DNA of 64,000 nucleotides from Eustoma russellianum (GCA_036186865.1 AP025040.1:31192950-31256949); one strand, 5' to 3'. Positions 36,701 to 47,700 are shown, numbered from the stretch's first letter. Numbers and translations are program-made. The notes: a model not told the origin generated them from the sequence alone.

Positions 36701-37603
36701 ATCCTCTTCCGAGTGTCGCACTGCGTCAAAAATATTCCCAAATACTTCCTTATTCCAGCGATTAAGACATTTTTTCAACTGCTTTAATTTATCATAAAAA
36801 CCACGCATTCCGCCAATAGTAGGAAATGATTGCCAATGATGAGCGACATAAGAATGAAAATCTGGATGCGTCGCCCATGCATCCAGATAACGAAATGATG
36901 ATGATGTTGTGGTTGGTGTTGTCCGGCATTCTAGAAACAATGGAGAATGGTCCGACGTTGCACGATTCAGATGTTGATATCTGACAGAGTCAAACAAATC
37001 AAAAAAGTCCGAGGAGCTTAAGTAGCGATCTAGACGTCGACTGACCCGTCCTAACCCCCTTCCGTCTGACCATGTAAACATCGAGCCTTGAAACTCAATG
37101 GATTGCAAGGAGCATTGAGCCACAACGTCATTAAAATCCTGTAGCGTACTTAAAGATGGTATGGCACGGCCTCTATGCTCATCTAGAGATAGAAATGTGT
37201 TGAAATCCCCCCAATAATCCATCGCATATCCATAATAGCGTGAAAAGATGTCAGGTCAGCCCATAATGGTCTACGGGCTGATATCGTATGTAGCGCATAA
37301 ACTATTGTAAACCAGAAAGAATCTCCTGTTGGCGTCCACATAAATTGCATGGAGTGATTCTGAATGCCCAGCCTATGATTCTGTAACTGCAAAACAGAAT
37401 GACTCCAAAAAAACCCATATTGAATTATCATTTACAGATTCTGCATGGGAAAACCCTAGCTTAAGTCGATAAGAGAGCAACTCCGATGACCTTAACTTTG
37501 GCTCTATTACTACCAAAAGATGAAAGTTATAGCGACGATTTAATGTAAGTAACCTAGAAAACGAAGTCCGTATACCTCGTACATTCCACGTAAGTATTCT
37601 CAT
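33750..37603 (-). pseudogene. LINE-2 ORF2: endonuclease, RT, zinc finger, RNase H
   Basis: It starts with ATG at 37603 (MRILTWNVRG), the AP-endonuclease start that nicks target DNA. IEPK, WGDFNTF and ATSDHSPL are further endonuclease motifs. RT motifs include PSSAAGPDGFSGSFY, FMKGRDITEQ, KLDMAKAFDRVSW and the active-site FADD at 35564-35575. A zf-RVT segment with paired Cys lies near 34620-34760. The C-terminal RNase H has LNIDAAV and LETDCKV, but the usual Glu in the TPLRAELMA block is Gln here (TPLRAQLMA). Stops or frameshifts lie near 37400, 37220, 36127, 35700 and 35000. The span of 3,854 bp matches LINE-3 and LINE-4. Confidence 0.92.
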
Positions 37604-38913
37604 TGATTAGACAAAATATCAAAAGAGTTTGAGAGTGCCGCACGTGACCGTGTGATAGGAGGCGAGAAAGGATCTTGCTCTCGGACACATCGCCTTAGAA
37701 GCCTAGGAGGCACTTGAAATTCTGTAGTCTGCGTATTCTGCATTGGCGATGATGGCTGCATAGGAGAGATATTGATAACTTGCTTACGAGCTTCATCAAC
37801 CACCACCGATTCAACCATATCACAAACATACTTCATAAAACCTTCTTGTGTTGAAATATCATGTAAAAGACATTGTTGTAACTCTGCTTCATCATCAGAT
37901 ACTGATACGTACTGTGGCATAGCAGGCAAATCACCAAGAATACTGTCATCAATGCTTTTCAACCGAGATATATCTTGTGCATTAGAAATTTGTACTCGTG
38001 TAAATAAATCTGGCGATAAAACTGGTGACCTTCTAGACTGCGTTATTTGAGATTCCAAGGCAGCGCCTGCATGATCACTGATAGCAACTGTTGGCTGTGT
38101 CTTCATAGGCGTCCAACGTGTATTGGCCTTCTGTGATATGTGCTGCACAACCTGAGGAGAATTCTGTGGCTGGATATCAGATGTTTGCTCCCCTCCACAC
38201 GCATCCTTCTTATGACCAAGACGAGAGCAAAGGTCACAGTATTGTGGAAGATCTTCATACACAACAGATTGTGAAAGACATCTCTTTGACAATTGGATAT
38301 AGACTCGTTCCGGCAATTCTTTAGAAACATCAATTTCCACACATAATCTAGCTACTGATGGGCGTAATTGTTGAGATGTAGCATTATCCATCTTCATAGG
38401 AGTACCAATCATCTTACCTATCTGGAAAAGAGCCTCTTTTTGATGAAAGTGTAGTGGTAGGCCAGGGAGTGAAATCCACACGGGGACAATGGGCACATCA
38501 ATTTTCGGATCATAGTCCGGAGTCCATTTTGTAACACGTATATATTTTCCGGCAATGGTCCAACTGCGTCGTGCAAAACATCTGAGATAATCTTGTTCCT
38601 GGGTGAAGTGCATTACGATATGATTGGAATCTAACAGCGCCACACGTACTACACTATGAAACCCAATGCGATCAATATTGGATCGAATGGTTGTCAATGG
38701 AGGCCTACCATACCAGAATGATCCAACCAAAGAAAATCTGTAGGGTTCCGATAATGCCGCAACCTCTTCGTCTGAGAAGGAAATCATTGGACTACCCTTG
38801 TACCGTTGTATGTGTTTATCGGCAATCTGGGGCGCGACATTAGATTTGAAAAGCAATGCAAAAGTTGGCTGTTTTCCAGCCGGCATCGATGGCGTCCGAT
38901 TACTCTCCTCCAT
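37600..38913 (-). CDS. LINE-2 ORF1: DUF4283-type RNA-binding protein with CCHC knuckle
   Basis: An uninterrupted frame of about 437 codons from MEESNRTPSMPAGKQ; an upstream in-frame ATG at 38964 is also possible. The N-terminal DUF4283-like domain contains RYKGSPMISFSDEEV, FSLVGSFWYGRPP, EQDYLRCFARRSWTI and VTKWTPDYDPKID. A CX2CX4HX4C knuckle (CDLCSRLGHKKDAC) lies near 38205-38250. A variable Ser/Gln-rich tail ends ITRSRAALSNSFDIL. LINE ORF1 proteins coat the element RNA. The stop overlaps the ORF2 start as ATGA (37603-37600). It is the best preserved LINE reading frame in the window. Confidence 0.88.
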   Translation of the reverse strand: MEESNRTPSMPAGKQPTFALLFKSNVAPQIADKHIQRYKGSPMISFSDEEVAALSEPYRFSLVGSFWYGRPPLTTIRSNIDRIGFHSVVRVALLDSNHIVMHFTQEQDYLRCFARRSWTIAGKYIRVTKWTPDYDPKIDVPIVPVWISLPGLPLHFHQKEALFQIGKMIGTPMKMDNATSQQLRPSVARLCVEIDVSKELPERVYIQLSKRCLSQSVVYEDLPQYCDLCSRLGHKKDACGGEQTSDIQPQNSPQVVQHISQKANTRWTPMKTQPTVAISDHAGAALESQITQSRRSPVLSPDLFTRVQISNAQDISRLKSIDDSILGDLPAMPQYVSVSDDEAELQQCLLHDISTQEGFMKYVCDMVESVVVDEARKQVINISPMQPSSPMQNTQTTEFQVPPRLLRRCVREQDPFSPPITRSRAALSNSFDILSNQ

Positions 38914-39058
38914 ATCTGCGATCGATGCTGATGGTTGTCGGAAACAGAAAAGGAAAAAATGCAATGAGAGGATGAGGATGACGATATGTTTCCGGTTGCA
39001 GTGAGCAGCCGACGACTATTGCCGCCACCATGATTCCCCAGAGCACGCCGCCGCCATT

Positions 39059-39444
39059 AAAAATTTTTATAATATATATATATATATATGTAAAAATGTG
39101 TGATATGATAAGGAGAGAAGACTTTCCATTCTTCAATTTGTTGCCTTCATGCCTTTTCCAAATATATTTCTATTTGATGAACTACGCTGTTCATTTAACT
39201 AAGTACTTCACTTAATGAACTAGTTTAGTTCATTAATGGTGGCACCTGAAAATAGTTCAAACACAAGTTTGCCATTTGATGTAAGCTTTAAAGCTTCAGG
39301 GCTTGTTAGTATGGCAACATTATGTATAATGTATATAAGACAGGTTTCTTGCAAAAAACGTGTCAAGTCATGTCATGCATTTCTTTAGCATGTGTTGTTT
39401 AAATCATGCATTTCGTGAATCACTCAAACCCCTTTTTCTCAACA
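39059..39444 (-). repeat. 5' LTR of Copia-1, last piece
   Basis: It matches 11262-11672 (gtgtgatatgataaggagagaag onward) and ends CTCAACA, followed by the duplicated TAGTA. The TA tract at its left edge is where LINE-2 inserted. Confidence 0.9.
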
Positions 39445-39563
39445 TAGTAGACCTGCACTTATACCTAAGGATCAAACTCAAAGGAAATTCACACCTCAGC
39501 TGGCTAAAAGATCATGAACTTAAGTTTCCGAGGTAGATCTGAAGCCTAGGCTCTGATACCACC
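39445..39563 (-). other. Gypsy leader, 5' part, with primer-binding site
   Basis: The TSD copy TAGTA (39445-39449) is followed by about 100 bp of leader and then ggctctgatacca (39549-39561). On the element strand this is TGGTATCAGAGCC, complementary to initiator-Met tRNA, two bases from the LTR. Confidence 0.88.
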
Positions 39564-40324
39564 TGTAGTTCCCCAACCCGATGCTGTCATCGGTACCGAT
39601 GCACCCGTCGTAGCCTACTACAAAGACTACGAAGCGTCAAAACAAATCAAGCATACGTCATCCATGACGTAGGATGAATCAGCGGAAACGTCATGACAAT
39701 TTAAAACTTTGATAGCAATGATACACCAATTTAAAATACAGCGGAATTAAAATGTGTCTGGTACTATGTCTAGTTACATCCAACCACAGATGAATCAACT
39801 AATAGCTAACATATAATAGCCTTCCAATTTCCTATTCAACATCTATCATCCAAATGAGCCCACTCGCCATCGTCCTCTATGAATATCATCTCATATTTAG
39901 TTTCACCTGAAAAAGATGAAACAATTGTTCTTAGCGAAACTGTGCTAGCAAATAACTCGTCTATACATCTTACGGAATCGCACACGACGAGTCACCAAAG
40001 TTCTTATATAAACAATGCCCAAAACAAGGTGCTCGGGTTAACAAATACATATCTATAACCATAAATCAAAGTCAAGTAAGTCATATATTTAATGCACCAA
40101 ATGGAAGACAACACGTACAGAGTTAAACACCACTATATCAACAATCACCGACTGAAACATCCAGTGACGCAGGCTTATGTTTCGTGTAACGTGATGCATG
40201 TACTCTCTTCAAAACTACACAATGACCAACAAAACACAAACATATAACTTTTCGTAAATCGTGCCATGCACATCTTTTCACAAACTTTTACCATACTTCT
40301 TGTCTTATTCTTCACGTAGCAGAA

Positions 40325-40525
40325 CTTTATACCCTGTGGGTGATCAGTCCACAGCAAACATGACTTTATACCCCGTGCTAATAGGTCCACGGCCCCATAA
40401 TGTATACTTTATGCCCCGTGCTGATAGGTCCACAGCCCCATAACATAACTTTATACCCTGCAATTGATCCACAGGTCACGCTTTTATACCCTGCTATCGC
40501 AGGCGTGACTTTTATACCCTGTGAT
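40325..40525. repeat. degenerate tandem repeat around TTTATACCCYGTG
   Basis: About six copies of a unit containing ttata(c/t)ccc(c/t)g followed by gatcagtccaca or gataggtccacg are spaced 30-45 bp apart. The spacing shrinks towards the right. It lies in the Gypsy LTR; possible roles include enhancer-like repeats. Confidence 0.75.
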
Positions 40526-40834
40526 CAAAAGCAGCTATAGCTTGTCTTTCGCAAATTCTAGATTCTCTTGTAAAACTCGTAATCTTTCGCAAACAAAACG
40601 TATGTTGAATGTCAAATGTTTATGTCGTGATGCATATGTTCATGTCTCATAATCACATACTTTCTAAACGCGAACACATACTCTACATCTCAAGAACAGT
40701 GCCATCAACCTTAAAGACTTCTTTCACATCACCCACTAGATTCCAAGTATCACCCAGAAGAATTCTCAAACACCTTAACGTTCATTCCCTAACCCCTGTA
40801 CGGATAAAGAATCATAGCTTACAAAACTGGCCAC

Positions 40835-41240
40835 ATCGATCGATCCATGTGGTCTCCTTGATCAATCGATGTCTTGTCCCAAGGACTTCGATCGATCGAT
40901 GTCTTAATTCTGAAAGATCGATGTCCTGCAGAAACATTTCAACTTTTCACCCTCAGGACTTCGATCGATCTATGTACCTCTCCTAATCGATCGATGTCCA
41001 ACCCCCTGGACTTTGATCGATTGATGTCTTATTGCTGAGAGATCAATGTCTTCCAGAAACATTTCAGATCTTGATCACTAGGACTTCGATCGATCGATGT
41101 GGTCCATTTGATCGATCGATGTCCAGTCTCCTGGACATCGATCAATCGATGTCCCTCAGTAAATCGACTGAAGTCCTCCAGAAACGTTTAAAACGCTTCC
41201 CAGGGCCACTTGGATCGATCGATGTCCCTCTGGGATCAAT
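40835..41240. repeat. degenerate array of GATCGATCGATGTC units
   Basis: At least ten words related to gatcgatcgatgtc recur, mostly in the frame ctgga/aggacttcgatcgatcgatgtc and often alternating with tccagaaac. Adjacent units in inverted-like pairs are separated by about 20 bp. GATC-rich palindromic cores are striking in an otherwise AT-rich LTR. Confidence 0.8.
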
Positions 41241-42117
41241 CAAATCCCTGTTCCTGCAACTTTTCTCCAGGTTTCACCCCAAAATCGACCCAACCTTCAT
41301 CCACTTTCATTCCAAGCCTATGGAACACCTAAAATCAATCCTAAAACATGATTCCAATCTATGCAACTCTTCACAACATTGCTTTCCAATCTAAACCCAA
41401 CTACAATTTGATCTATAACCTTCCTTCAAATCACTCTCTTGCACACACACACTTCACGTTTTTTCCATCACACCCCAAATCAACCCTCAATCACATCACA
41501 CTCATCAAATCTCCCAACTATCAATCGTTTCCATCAACCACTCTATAGCAACTATGAAAATCTATCAATCAAGAGTTCATCACAAGGAAAAATAGCAACT
41601 TTAGGGCATGATTTTCACAAATCAAATTCATCACAACCATCCTTCAAGATTTGGCCCAAAGATGAGATCTTTAATTCACCGACGGATATAAAACACATAA
41701 CACATAATTACATAACAAGTAGAAATTACCAATGTGTGATTCTATTTTCTCTTTGTAGAAATTAGTGCGTAAGAATCAAAATTGAGTAAAACATATAGAA
41801 AAGTTACTTGCCTTTGAATCTAAGGGTTCTTACGGTGTTCGGATTGAGTTCTTGAACGGCTTAGGCCTAGGGTTGATCGCGATCCCCTCTTTCTTCTTCC
41901 TCTTCTTTTTTCTTTCTTCTTCTCTTCCTTTCCCCTTCTTTTGGTCGACTCCCTCTCCTCTTTCTCCCCTTATAACCGACGCTCCTCATAATGGGGAGTT
42001 ATGCTAATTGGCATAACTCCCTCAATTTTAATTCGAGGGCGATTTTGGTATTTTGAGCCTAATTTCTTAATTTTTCAAATTATTTAACGCTAACGTTTAA
42101 AATTATAAGGTATGACA

Positions 42118-42430
42118 TAACCCCTTCGTACAATACATCTTTTTTCTTAGGTGTCCACCTCCTGGGGTTATCTGTGCGACGGGAAGCAGGGGTTGGTTCC
42201 CCTTGTGATGTAGAAGCAATATTCTAAACATGCTGAATATCAGGAGCATTCTCTCCACAATGTTTTTCCATGACCCAGCATGTGACAATCCATACAAAAT
42301 AGAGGTACCTCTTCATATTCCACCATTGGGTAAAATTCAAATTGGCTCCCCTGGATATGAAGACGTGATGGTCGAGGTTTAGAGATATCCACCTCAATAC
42401 AAAGACGGACAAGAGAAATAAAATGCTGAG
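42118..42430 (-). pseudogene. LINE ORF1 fragment (knuckle region)
   Basis: The element-strand translation has RLCIEVDISKPRPSRLHIQG and YEEVPLFCMDCHMLGH, matching the ORF1 knuckle region of LINE-3, then RRWTPKKK before the Gypsy LTR cuts it off. The last knuckle Cys is lost. Its remainder should lie left of the window, beyond the other Gypsy LTR. Confidence 0.75.
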
Positions 42431-42492
42431 TTAATCAGGCATATGAGACATAAAAAAAGGTATATGATGAAGTGAATGCAGATCATACCAAG

Positions 42493-42522
42493 TCTGCCTG
42501 CACCGACTAAGATGCAGGCAGA
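42493..42522 (-). other. LINE-6 3' UTR stem-loop
   Basis: On the element strand the arms TCTGCCTGCATC and GGTGCAGGCAGA can form an 11-12 bp stem, followed by CTT and GGTATG. The stem sequence differs completely from the GTTGCC-type stems of the other LINEs while structure and spacing are the same. It starts 41 bp after the ORF2 stop. Confidence 0.75.
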
Positions 42523-42563
42523 GATAACTAAGGAGTGCCAATCCATATGGAAGACCCAACAAC

Positions 42564-43010
42564 TCAAGGTACCCGCAAATTTGCTGAGGTGAGGTCCAAA
42601 GTTATGGTACCACGGACTAGTGATGATAGACTCTGGTGCAAAAAGTACTGTGTCTGGGGAAACATCATTGCATGTTGAGCAAGATAGTGTGCCGCCATGT
42701 TGGCCTCTCTATAGACATGAGCAAAATTCCGGACGATGATGATGCAGTAGTGTCTGTAATAATCTAAGATGATAGTTGCCGAAGACGGACTGTGGTTGCC
42801 GCAGTCGAGAAATCATTTGTGCACAGTCGGATTCTAAAATAATGCAACGATAAAGTGAGAGAAAGTATAGCAGACCAAATACCGCTGCTTGGATTTCCGC
42901 TGCAAGAGGTGTACAGAGAGGCAGCCGAAAAGAAATCGCCCCCTCACAAGTACCAAGATGCTCACGCAAAATCGCCCCACCTGAGGCGTAGTACTTGCCA
43001 ACTGCCGCAT

Positions 43011-43012
<2 letters not shown>
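42564..43012 (-). pseudogene. LINE-6 ORF2 C-terminus (RNase H), 5'-truncated
   Basis: The RNase H domain begins abruptly at IDAAVGKYYASGGAIL beside the (TA)n tract, with the first catalytic Asp, then TPLAAEIQAA (Glu) and IILESDCAQM (Asp). The C-terminal block REANMAAHYLAQH is in a different frame, so there is a frameshift near 42730. The stop is at 42564-42566. Everything upstream of RNase H is missing, as in 5'-truncated LINE copies. Confidence 0.8.

Positions 43013-43044
<32 letters not shown>
43013..43044. repeat. (TA)n microsatellite
   Basis: A pure TA tract of about 32 bp between the LINE-6 remnant and LINE-4. It probably contains the LINE-4 target site, because LINE-4 also ends in a TA run near 62570. 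Confidence 0.9.
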
Positions 43045-43048
<4 letters not shown>

Positions 43049-43227
43049 AACAATTTAGGGCCAATCAAAACAGGCATAATATAGGATGGCTACCGGCGGC
43101 TCTGGCGATTTTAGCTTGCGATCATGAATTCCATTTGCATTGCTGATTTTGTCTGCGATCACTCTCGTTTTTGGATTGCAAACGATCATCATCCTGAAAG
43201 TTCTAATCTTTTCTTTTAAATCTGATC

Positions 43228-44724
43228 ATGGTATTGCATGATCCGCTGCCAGATCATGCAGGGAAAAATCTTTTCTTTAGGCTTTATCTAAAAATCTTGA
43301 GCCGCCTTTCTCCTCTTCGAGACCAGTTCAACGATACAAGGGATTGCCCTCTATACAATTCACTACAAAAGATGTATCTCGATACTCAATTCCTTATCAG
43401 CATACACTCATAGGCTCTTTTTGGCATGGTCGACCGAACATGAAACAATTAGCTAATTGCATGGAATGCATTGGCTTTAAAGCAACCCCCAAATTAGGGC
43501 TGCTAGATGAGAAACATGTTCTGATAACCTTTTCAAATGTGGAGGATTATCAACGTTGTTTTTTACGACGTACATGGACGTTGAGTGGGTATTTGGTGAG
43601 AGTAACTAAGTAGATACCCGACTTTGATCCACAGGTTGATAAACGTATTGTTCCAATATGGGTTTCTATTCGAGGATTGCCTTTGTATCTACACAACAAA
43701 TCTGCATTATGGGATATTGCACACATGATTGGATATCCTTTAAAGATGGATTCTGCTACATCACAAGGTTTGAGGCCATGAGTCGTAAGACTATGTCTGG
43801 AGTTGGATATTTCAAAACCTTTACCACCTAAATTGCATATCCAGGGAGGAGACAATGAATTCTATCCTACAGTTGAATACGAAAACGTTCCCCTCTTTTG
43901 TGTTGCTTGCAGAACATTATGACATGAGCAAAAGACTTGTCCATTGCTAGCAACTACCAAGGCTTCAGATGCTCCAGAGGATCCATTGCCTAAGTCTAAT
44001 ACAACAGTTTCTAAGCGATGGGCACCAAAAAAATCAACCACACAATTGTGTAGAAGGATCAGAGGATTATGCTCAATTCACTCATACAAACTGAGGGCAC
44101 TCTTCTTCCAGAGAATCCAAATTCTCTAAACACAAATTTTCCCACTTTGAATTCTCAGGAATTAGACATTAGTAACAAAGGACCCAGCAAGGAATCAGAG
44201 GATCCAACTTGTTTAGCAACAGATGTGCCCCCTTATCTTCACAGGATTTGGATATAAAACATACAACAAATAACACAGAGGAAGTCCAGGAGCCCGCATG
44301 TATTGAATCTCTGATTGAGAATATTATGGAGGCAGATCTGCCAAATGTGGGAACCTCTTTGGAGAGGATAGTGGATGAGCAGAACATTCGGTTGTGCACT
44401 ACGGTTTCTGATACAGAGATAATTCAACAATTAGGACACAAGGAAAATTCATCTAGGATGTCCACAGATGGGATGCAATCAGTAGATTTACGTGAAGAAA
44501 CAGGGACAGCAGCATGGAAGGCAGGACTAAAAGCATCATCAGAGGAATTTCAACGCATAATAGATTCACGAGACCAAAATCCTCGTCCCTTAGAAGAGTT
44601 ACTTAACATTGAATTAGATCCACCTCATCCCAAACCAAGACGCCACCGCACAAAACAAGAGATGTTACGATCGTATCAACCGTCGCCAGTAAGGATAACT
44701 CGTTCTTTACACTCACACTCTTAA
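43228..44724 (+). pseudogene. LINE-3 ORF1
   Basis: The probable start is ATG 43228. DUF4283-like blocks are visible: VQRYKGLPSIQF, LIGSFWHGRPN, VEDYQRCFLRRTWTL, GLPLYLHNKSALW. A knuckle remnant CVACRTL has a TGA where Gly should be, near 43919. Other nonsense changes include TAG for Trp near 43611 and TGA for Arg near 43778; a frameshift lies near 43340. The tail SPVRITRSL matches the ORF1 ends of LINE-2 and LINE-4. The product would bind element RNA; this copy is dead. Confidence 0.85.
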
Positions 44725-44732
44725 TCTACTCA

Positions 44733-47700
44733 ATGAATGGCTTAGTATGGAATGTTGGTGGCTTGTCCACCTCCTTAGTGAGATTGAAACGTTTGCTTAA
44801 GTCCCATAAGATTCATTTGTTGGCAATTATTGAACCAAAGAAGTCAGCCACACAATTAGAACGATTTAGACTTAAATTGTCTTACTCTAATGCAGAAGCA
44901 GTATGTGAAGGGAAGATCTGGGTGTTCTGGAATGCTTCCTCTCTTCGGCTACTACAGTCAACTCATGCAGAGCAATGTTCTTTCTAGCGATTTCATTTGA
45001 TTGAATCGGATCTCACAGCTTGGTTCACTCCAATATATGGATTGCATACAATCACGGATCGTAGGCGTTTATGGACAGCTCTTCAACATCATCATGATGC
45101 ACATTTTGAGCCTTGGTTAATAGGGAGAGACTATAATACTTTTCGTTCAGTTGATGAGCATATTGGTTTATCGACTCCGGTAATTTCTTCACTGAAGGAA
45201 TTTAATGACTGTGTCGCTTATTGTTCTCTCATTGATTTACCATTTGATGGGTCTATGTATATATGGTCAAATAAACGAGGATTAGGTGTGGTTAGAAGAA
45301 GATTGGATCGTTTTTTATGTACAGAATCATTCAATAATCGTTTTCAGTCTTTGCGAGTGCGACATCTGCCACGTCGCACGTCTGATCATGCCCCTTTACT
45401 GTTGAGATGTGTGCAACAGCAACAACAGTGTTTAAGATCATTTCGTTTTCTGAATGTTTGGCTTGATCACCCTGATTTTCTTCCTTTTGTGCAAGCAACC
45501 TGGGAATCATACTCCACACGAGGAGGTATGAGGGGGTTGTACAATAAGTTACATTCCTTAAAAGAGACTTGCGTACATGGAATTCATCAGTTTTTGGGAA
45601 TATTTTTGATACGCTATAAGAAGCAGAACAAGAAGCAATTCGTCTAGAGAGATTATATGATCATAATCCCACTTCAGAAAATCACCAAGACTATCAGCAG
45701 GCCCAGGCGCAGTACAAAATCACAGCAAGGCGGGAGTTATTTTTCTGGGAGCAACGTGCTAGGCTAAAGTGGATAAGTACTGAGGACGCAAACACCTCCT
45801 ATTTTCATAGCATAGTGAAGGATAGGCATCATAGGCAGACCATTACTTCTATTTATACAGAAGAAGGAAATTTGTGCGATACTGCAGCTTCTATACAGCA
45901 ACAAGCGGTGTCCTTCTACACAAATCTATTTACAGCAGAACACATTCAAGATGAGGAATTGCTTTTTAATGTAATCCCTCCTTTGGTCGCTCCGGAAGAT
46001 AATGAGAGACTGATTGCATTGCCACAACTATCAGAGGTGAAGGATGCAGTATGTTCGTTAGATCAAAAAAGTGCTCTAGCGCCCGATGGATATAATGGTC
46101 AGTTCTTTCGTGCATGCTGTCATTTTGTAAAGGAAGATGTACTAAAAGTTATGCAAGAATTTTTTTGGGGCTTCTGCTGCCGTGGGCTATGGGCAGCACT
46201 CTGCTAACACTAAGTCCTAAAAAACTTGCACCCTGTAAGTTTTCGAATTTTTGTCCAATTAGCTTGGCCAATTTTGTCTAAGGTGGCAACAAGAATCCTG
46301 GCAACAAGATTGCAGCTAATATTGCTCAAGGTGATATCAGCAGAGCAAGTAGGATTTTTAAAGGGGAGGGATATCTCGAATCATATATTGATGGCAAAGG
46401 AGATGGTTCATCTCTTAGACAAAAAAGTACGTGGGTCAAACATTATGATCAAAACTAGATATGATGAAGGCATTTGACAGAGTTAATTAGAAATTTTTAA
46501 CAAAACTCCTTCATCAATTTGGATTCTCGATCACGTTGATTTTTAATCATTTGCAAGGGACTTACATTTCTATTCTCATAAATGGCACACCCGCTGGTTT
46601 CTTTCAGCCATCTCATGGGGTCAAGCAAGGGGATCCATTGTCACCCCTCTTATTTATTCTAGCTTCGAAAGTTTTCTCAAGGGGTTTAAATCATTGGATA
46701 ACGCAAGGAGCTATTTAGTCTTATAATGTTGGCAGAGCCCATCCATGTTTATCTCATCTTGCTTTCGCAGACGATTTGTTGATCTTTATCAATGGCAGTT
46801 TACACAATCTTAAGCGTTTCTGAGAGTTTCTGCAGTTATACCAGCATGCTACAGGACAAGCTGTTAATTACCAAAACAGCCAATTTGTAGCTCCCTTATA
46901 TCTTCAGACAGCCCGGATTCAGAGAATGGAAAGCGCAATTCAGATGCATGTTGTCTCCCTGCTAATTAAGTATTTAGGGATATTGCTTTTTAAAGGAAAG
47001 GCCCGTACTTCCCATTACCTTCCACTGATTTCTACTTTTCAGGCAAAGTTAAACATGTGGCAGAATAAATTCTTGAGCCATGCAGGAAGATTAATTTTGA
47101 TTAAGCATGTCCTGGCTGCCATTCCACTACATATCCTTGCGGTTTCGTTACTTCCTTCTAGTACAATAACTATCTTACACCGTATGATGACCAAATTCTT
47201 TTGGGGTGTCACTGATGGTACGCAGCGGCATGCATGGGCTTCTATGGACAAATTATTTTGTCCTTCGGATGAAGGTGGATTGGGTCTTAGGCGATTCGAT
47301 GACTTGCAAACGGTATATTCATGTCGGTTGTAGTGGCGATATCAAACGCAAACCTTGTCCATATGCTCTTTTTTACACTCCAAGTATGGGGGACGAACTG
47401 ATTTTTCTCAGAGAATCACAGATTCTCCGATTTGGAAGAGAATCTGTCATATACATTCTATATGTGTCTCTCATACGACTACAGTTGCCAATTCTCTCAT
47501 ATGGAAAGGTATGCCAAATGAAGATTTTAATTTAAAGGTTGCCTACTCTCAGCTGAGGAGTCCTGGAGTTCGTCTATTCTCCCATAAATTTGTTTGGCAC
47601 AAGCTGATGTATCCAAAGCAGCGACTTTTTCTCTGGAGGTTTTATCACAGTGCATTGCCCATCCCTAAGAACTTAGCAAGATTTGCAGTGGTGTATCCAA

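Larger units (their letters stand above)
33047..39058 (-). mobile_element. LINE-2: nearly full-length L1-type LINE
   Basis: The plus strand opens with a T run (33047-33056), the poly(A) tail of a minus-strand LINE. On the element strand the order is 5' UTR, ORF1, ORF2 (endonuclease, RT, zinc finger, RNase H), 3' UTR with two stem-loops, and a terminal hairpin (GACGG and CCGTC arms near 33064-33080). It lies inside the Copia-1 5' LTR, which resumes after about 39059. A candidate degenerate TSD is aaaaatctgaata on the left against aaaaatttttata on the right. It is almost complete, but ORF2 has frameshifts. Confidence 0.9.
7941..39444 (-). mobile_element. Copia-1: Sirevirus-like Ty1/Copia element carrying nested insertions
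   Basis: The ends are TGTAGGACC.. and ..CTCAACA, and TAGTA flanks both sides. On the minus strand the order is 5' LTR, primer site, gag with a coiled coil, protease, integrase, RT, RNase H, an array of polypurine tracts and 3' LTR. Integrase before RT is the Copia order. The long coiled-coil gag, the multiple polypurine tracts and the palindrome-rich LTRs of about 3 kb fit the Sirevirus (SIRE/Maximus) lineage; this is inferred from architecture. Without the nested TR-GAG block, LINE-2 and the small insert in its 3' LTR, the element is about 11 kb. All coding parts carry stops. Confidence 0.92.
1..42117 (-). mobile_element. Ty3/Gypsy LTR retrotransposon (chromovirus-like), interrupted and defective
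   Basis: Read on the minus strand the order is 5' LTR (39564-42117), primer site, leader, gag, protease, RT, RNase H, integrase, chromodomain-like tail, polypurine tract and 3' LTR (ends at 640, cut by the window edge). Protease-RT-RNase H-integrase order is diagnostic of Ty3/Gypsy. The tail after integrase is typical of plant chromoviruses, probably the Tekay/Del group; that lineage call is an inference. The leader is split at 7940/39445 by a Copia insertion flanked by TAGTA. RNase H is interrupted by a Copia LTR. Several stops and frameshifts show it is dead. The 5-bp TSD would begin at 42118 (taacc), but the left flank is outside the window. Confidence 0.9.
39564..42117 (-). repeat. 5' LTR of the Gypsy element (about 2.55 kb)
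   Basis: It starts TGTAGTTCCCC and ends GGTATGACA, and its end matches 1-640. It contains two internal degenerate tandem arrays, annotated separately. Several plus-strand open frames here are by-products of repeats and low stop density. Confidence 0.93.

Noticed and set aside
40835..41240. GATCGATCGATGTC array as a possible replication origin or centromere satellite
   Set aside because: It lies wholly within a Gypsy LTR and is degenerate; nothing supports an origin or centromere role.
40609..41765. Three overlapping plus-strand frames of 108-125 codons in the Gypsy LTR
   Set aside because: They translate the tandem GATCGATCGATGTC repeats and low-stop sequence, contain no domain, and run opposite to the element.
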